From positions 1 to 16,905 of the forward strand of contig USQY01000040.1 of the NCBI GenBank assembly GCA_900557045.1: DNA of 16,905 bases, written 5' to 3'. The notes beneath the pieces were generated by a model that saw only the letters and a list, made by a program, of their open reading frames with translations, made no database searches and was not told where the DNA came from. Shown piece after piece: positions 16,792 through 16,905 of this stretch. This stretch comes from an uncultured Clostridium sp. (lineage in GTDB: Bacteria > Bacillota > Clostridia > TANB77 > CAG-508). Every line of letters starts with the position of its first letter. The stretch's first letter is position 1. Both the position numbers and the translations under genes were made by a program.

Positions 16792-16905
16792 ATGAAATTT
16801 ATACTTACTAAAAAACAATTTGATTTTTTAATTACACTTGATAATGTTAATAATTTTATTTTGAAACATTCTTTTGAAAATAATAATGCCATTTTCTTTG
16901 TAGAT
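16792..16905 (+). CDS. Start of an unidentified small gene, possibly an immunity protein (cut by window edge)
   Basis: An ATG at 16792 has AAGAAGG about six bases before it and opens MKFILTKKQFDFLITLDN, 38 codons to the window edge. It lies in the same frame as the fragment before it, but the ribosome site and the change of character at this Met suggest a separate gene. I do not recognise the family. A small gene directly behind a toxin-like C-terminal domain is where an immunity protein is usually found, which is the only basis for that suggestion. The acidic, N-rich sequence after residue 17 would fit such proteins but is not specific. Confidence 0.4.
   Translation, partial: MKFILTKKQFDFLITLDNVNNFILKHSFENNNAIFFVD

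Noticed and set aside
1..16905. CRISPR array, tRNA or rRNA genes, riboswitches
   Set aside because: No regularly spaced direct repeats, no cloverleaf-like GC-rich segments and no familiar riboswitch cores were seen.

Overview
The window looks like an accessory surface-glycan locus of a low-GC Gram-positive bacterium of the Clostridia (gut Oscillospiraceae/Lachnospiraceae type). The reasons are strong AT bias, AGGAGG-like ribosome sites, extended -10 promoters, an EpsG/EpsF-like gene repertoire, and a CLC transporter and IS3-type element of a kind common in that class. The genus cannot be fixed from the sequence.

Layout. Positions 1-87 are one end of an IS3-family element: a terminal hairpin and the first ten codons of its transposase, reading leftwards. 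Positions 184-2023 are a leftward two-gene unit: a CLC chloride transporter (intact) and, overlapping its start by 4 bp, a broken upstream gene (2023-1431) with one in-frame TGA and one frameshift. A good leftward promoter lies at 2068-2097. About 600 bp without a convincing gene follows (2098-2705). From a rightward promoter at 2706-2734 a single long, tightly packed operon runs to about 16.2 kb, with many 4-bp ATGA overlaps or gaps of a few bases.

The operon is a Wzx/Wzy-type exopolysaccharide or capsule assembly locus. A monotopic phosphoglycosyltransferase (2786) would put the first sugar phosphate on undecaprenyl phosphate. Seven intact glycosyltransferases (three GT4, one GT32-type, three GT2) would extend it. 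Two left-handed beta-helix acyltransferases and a polysaccharide pyruvyl transferase would decorate it. A Wzx-like flippase (14696) would export the lipid-linked unit and an EpsG-like polymerase (6534) would join units. There is no Wzz/tyrosine-kinase regulator and no intact sugar-nucleotide synthesis gene, so chain-length control and precursors must come from elsewhere.

The 3' end is decaying. An eighth GT2 gene (13863-14706) lacks a proper start, is frameshifted and probably internally deleted, and carries a further stop. After the flippase, a UDP-glucose 6-dehydrogenase remnant has TGA in place of a glycine codon of its Rossmann GxGYVG motif. It breaks off after about 108 codons and continues in the same frame into a segment that resembles a short C-terminal nuclease/toxin domain, followed by the start of another small gene. 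This junction (about 16,560) is the most unusual feature of the window.
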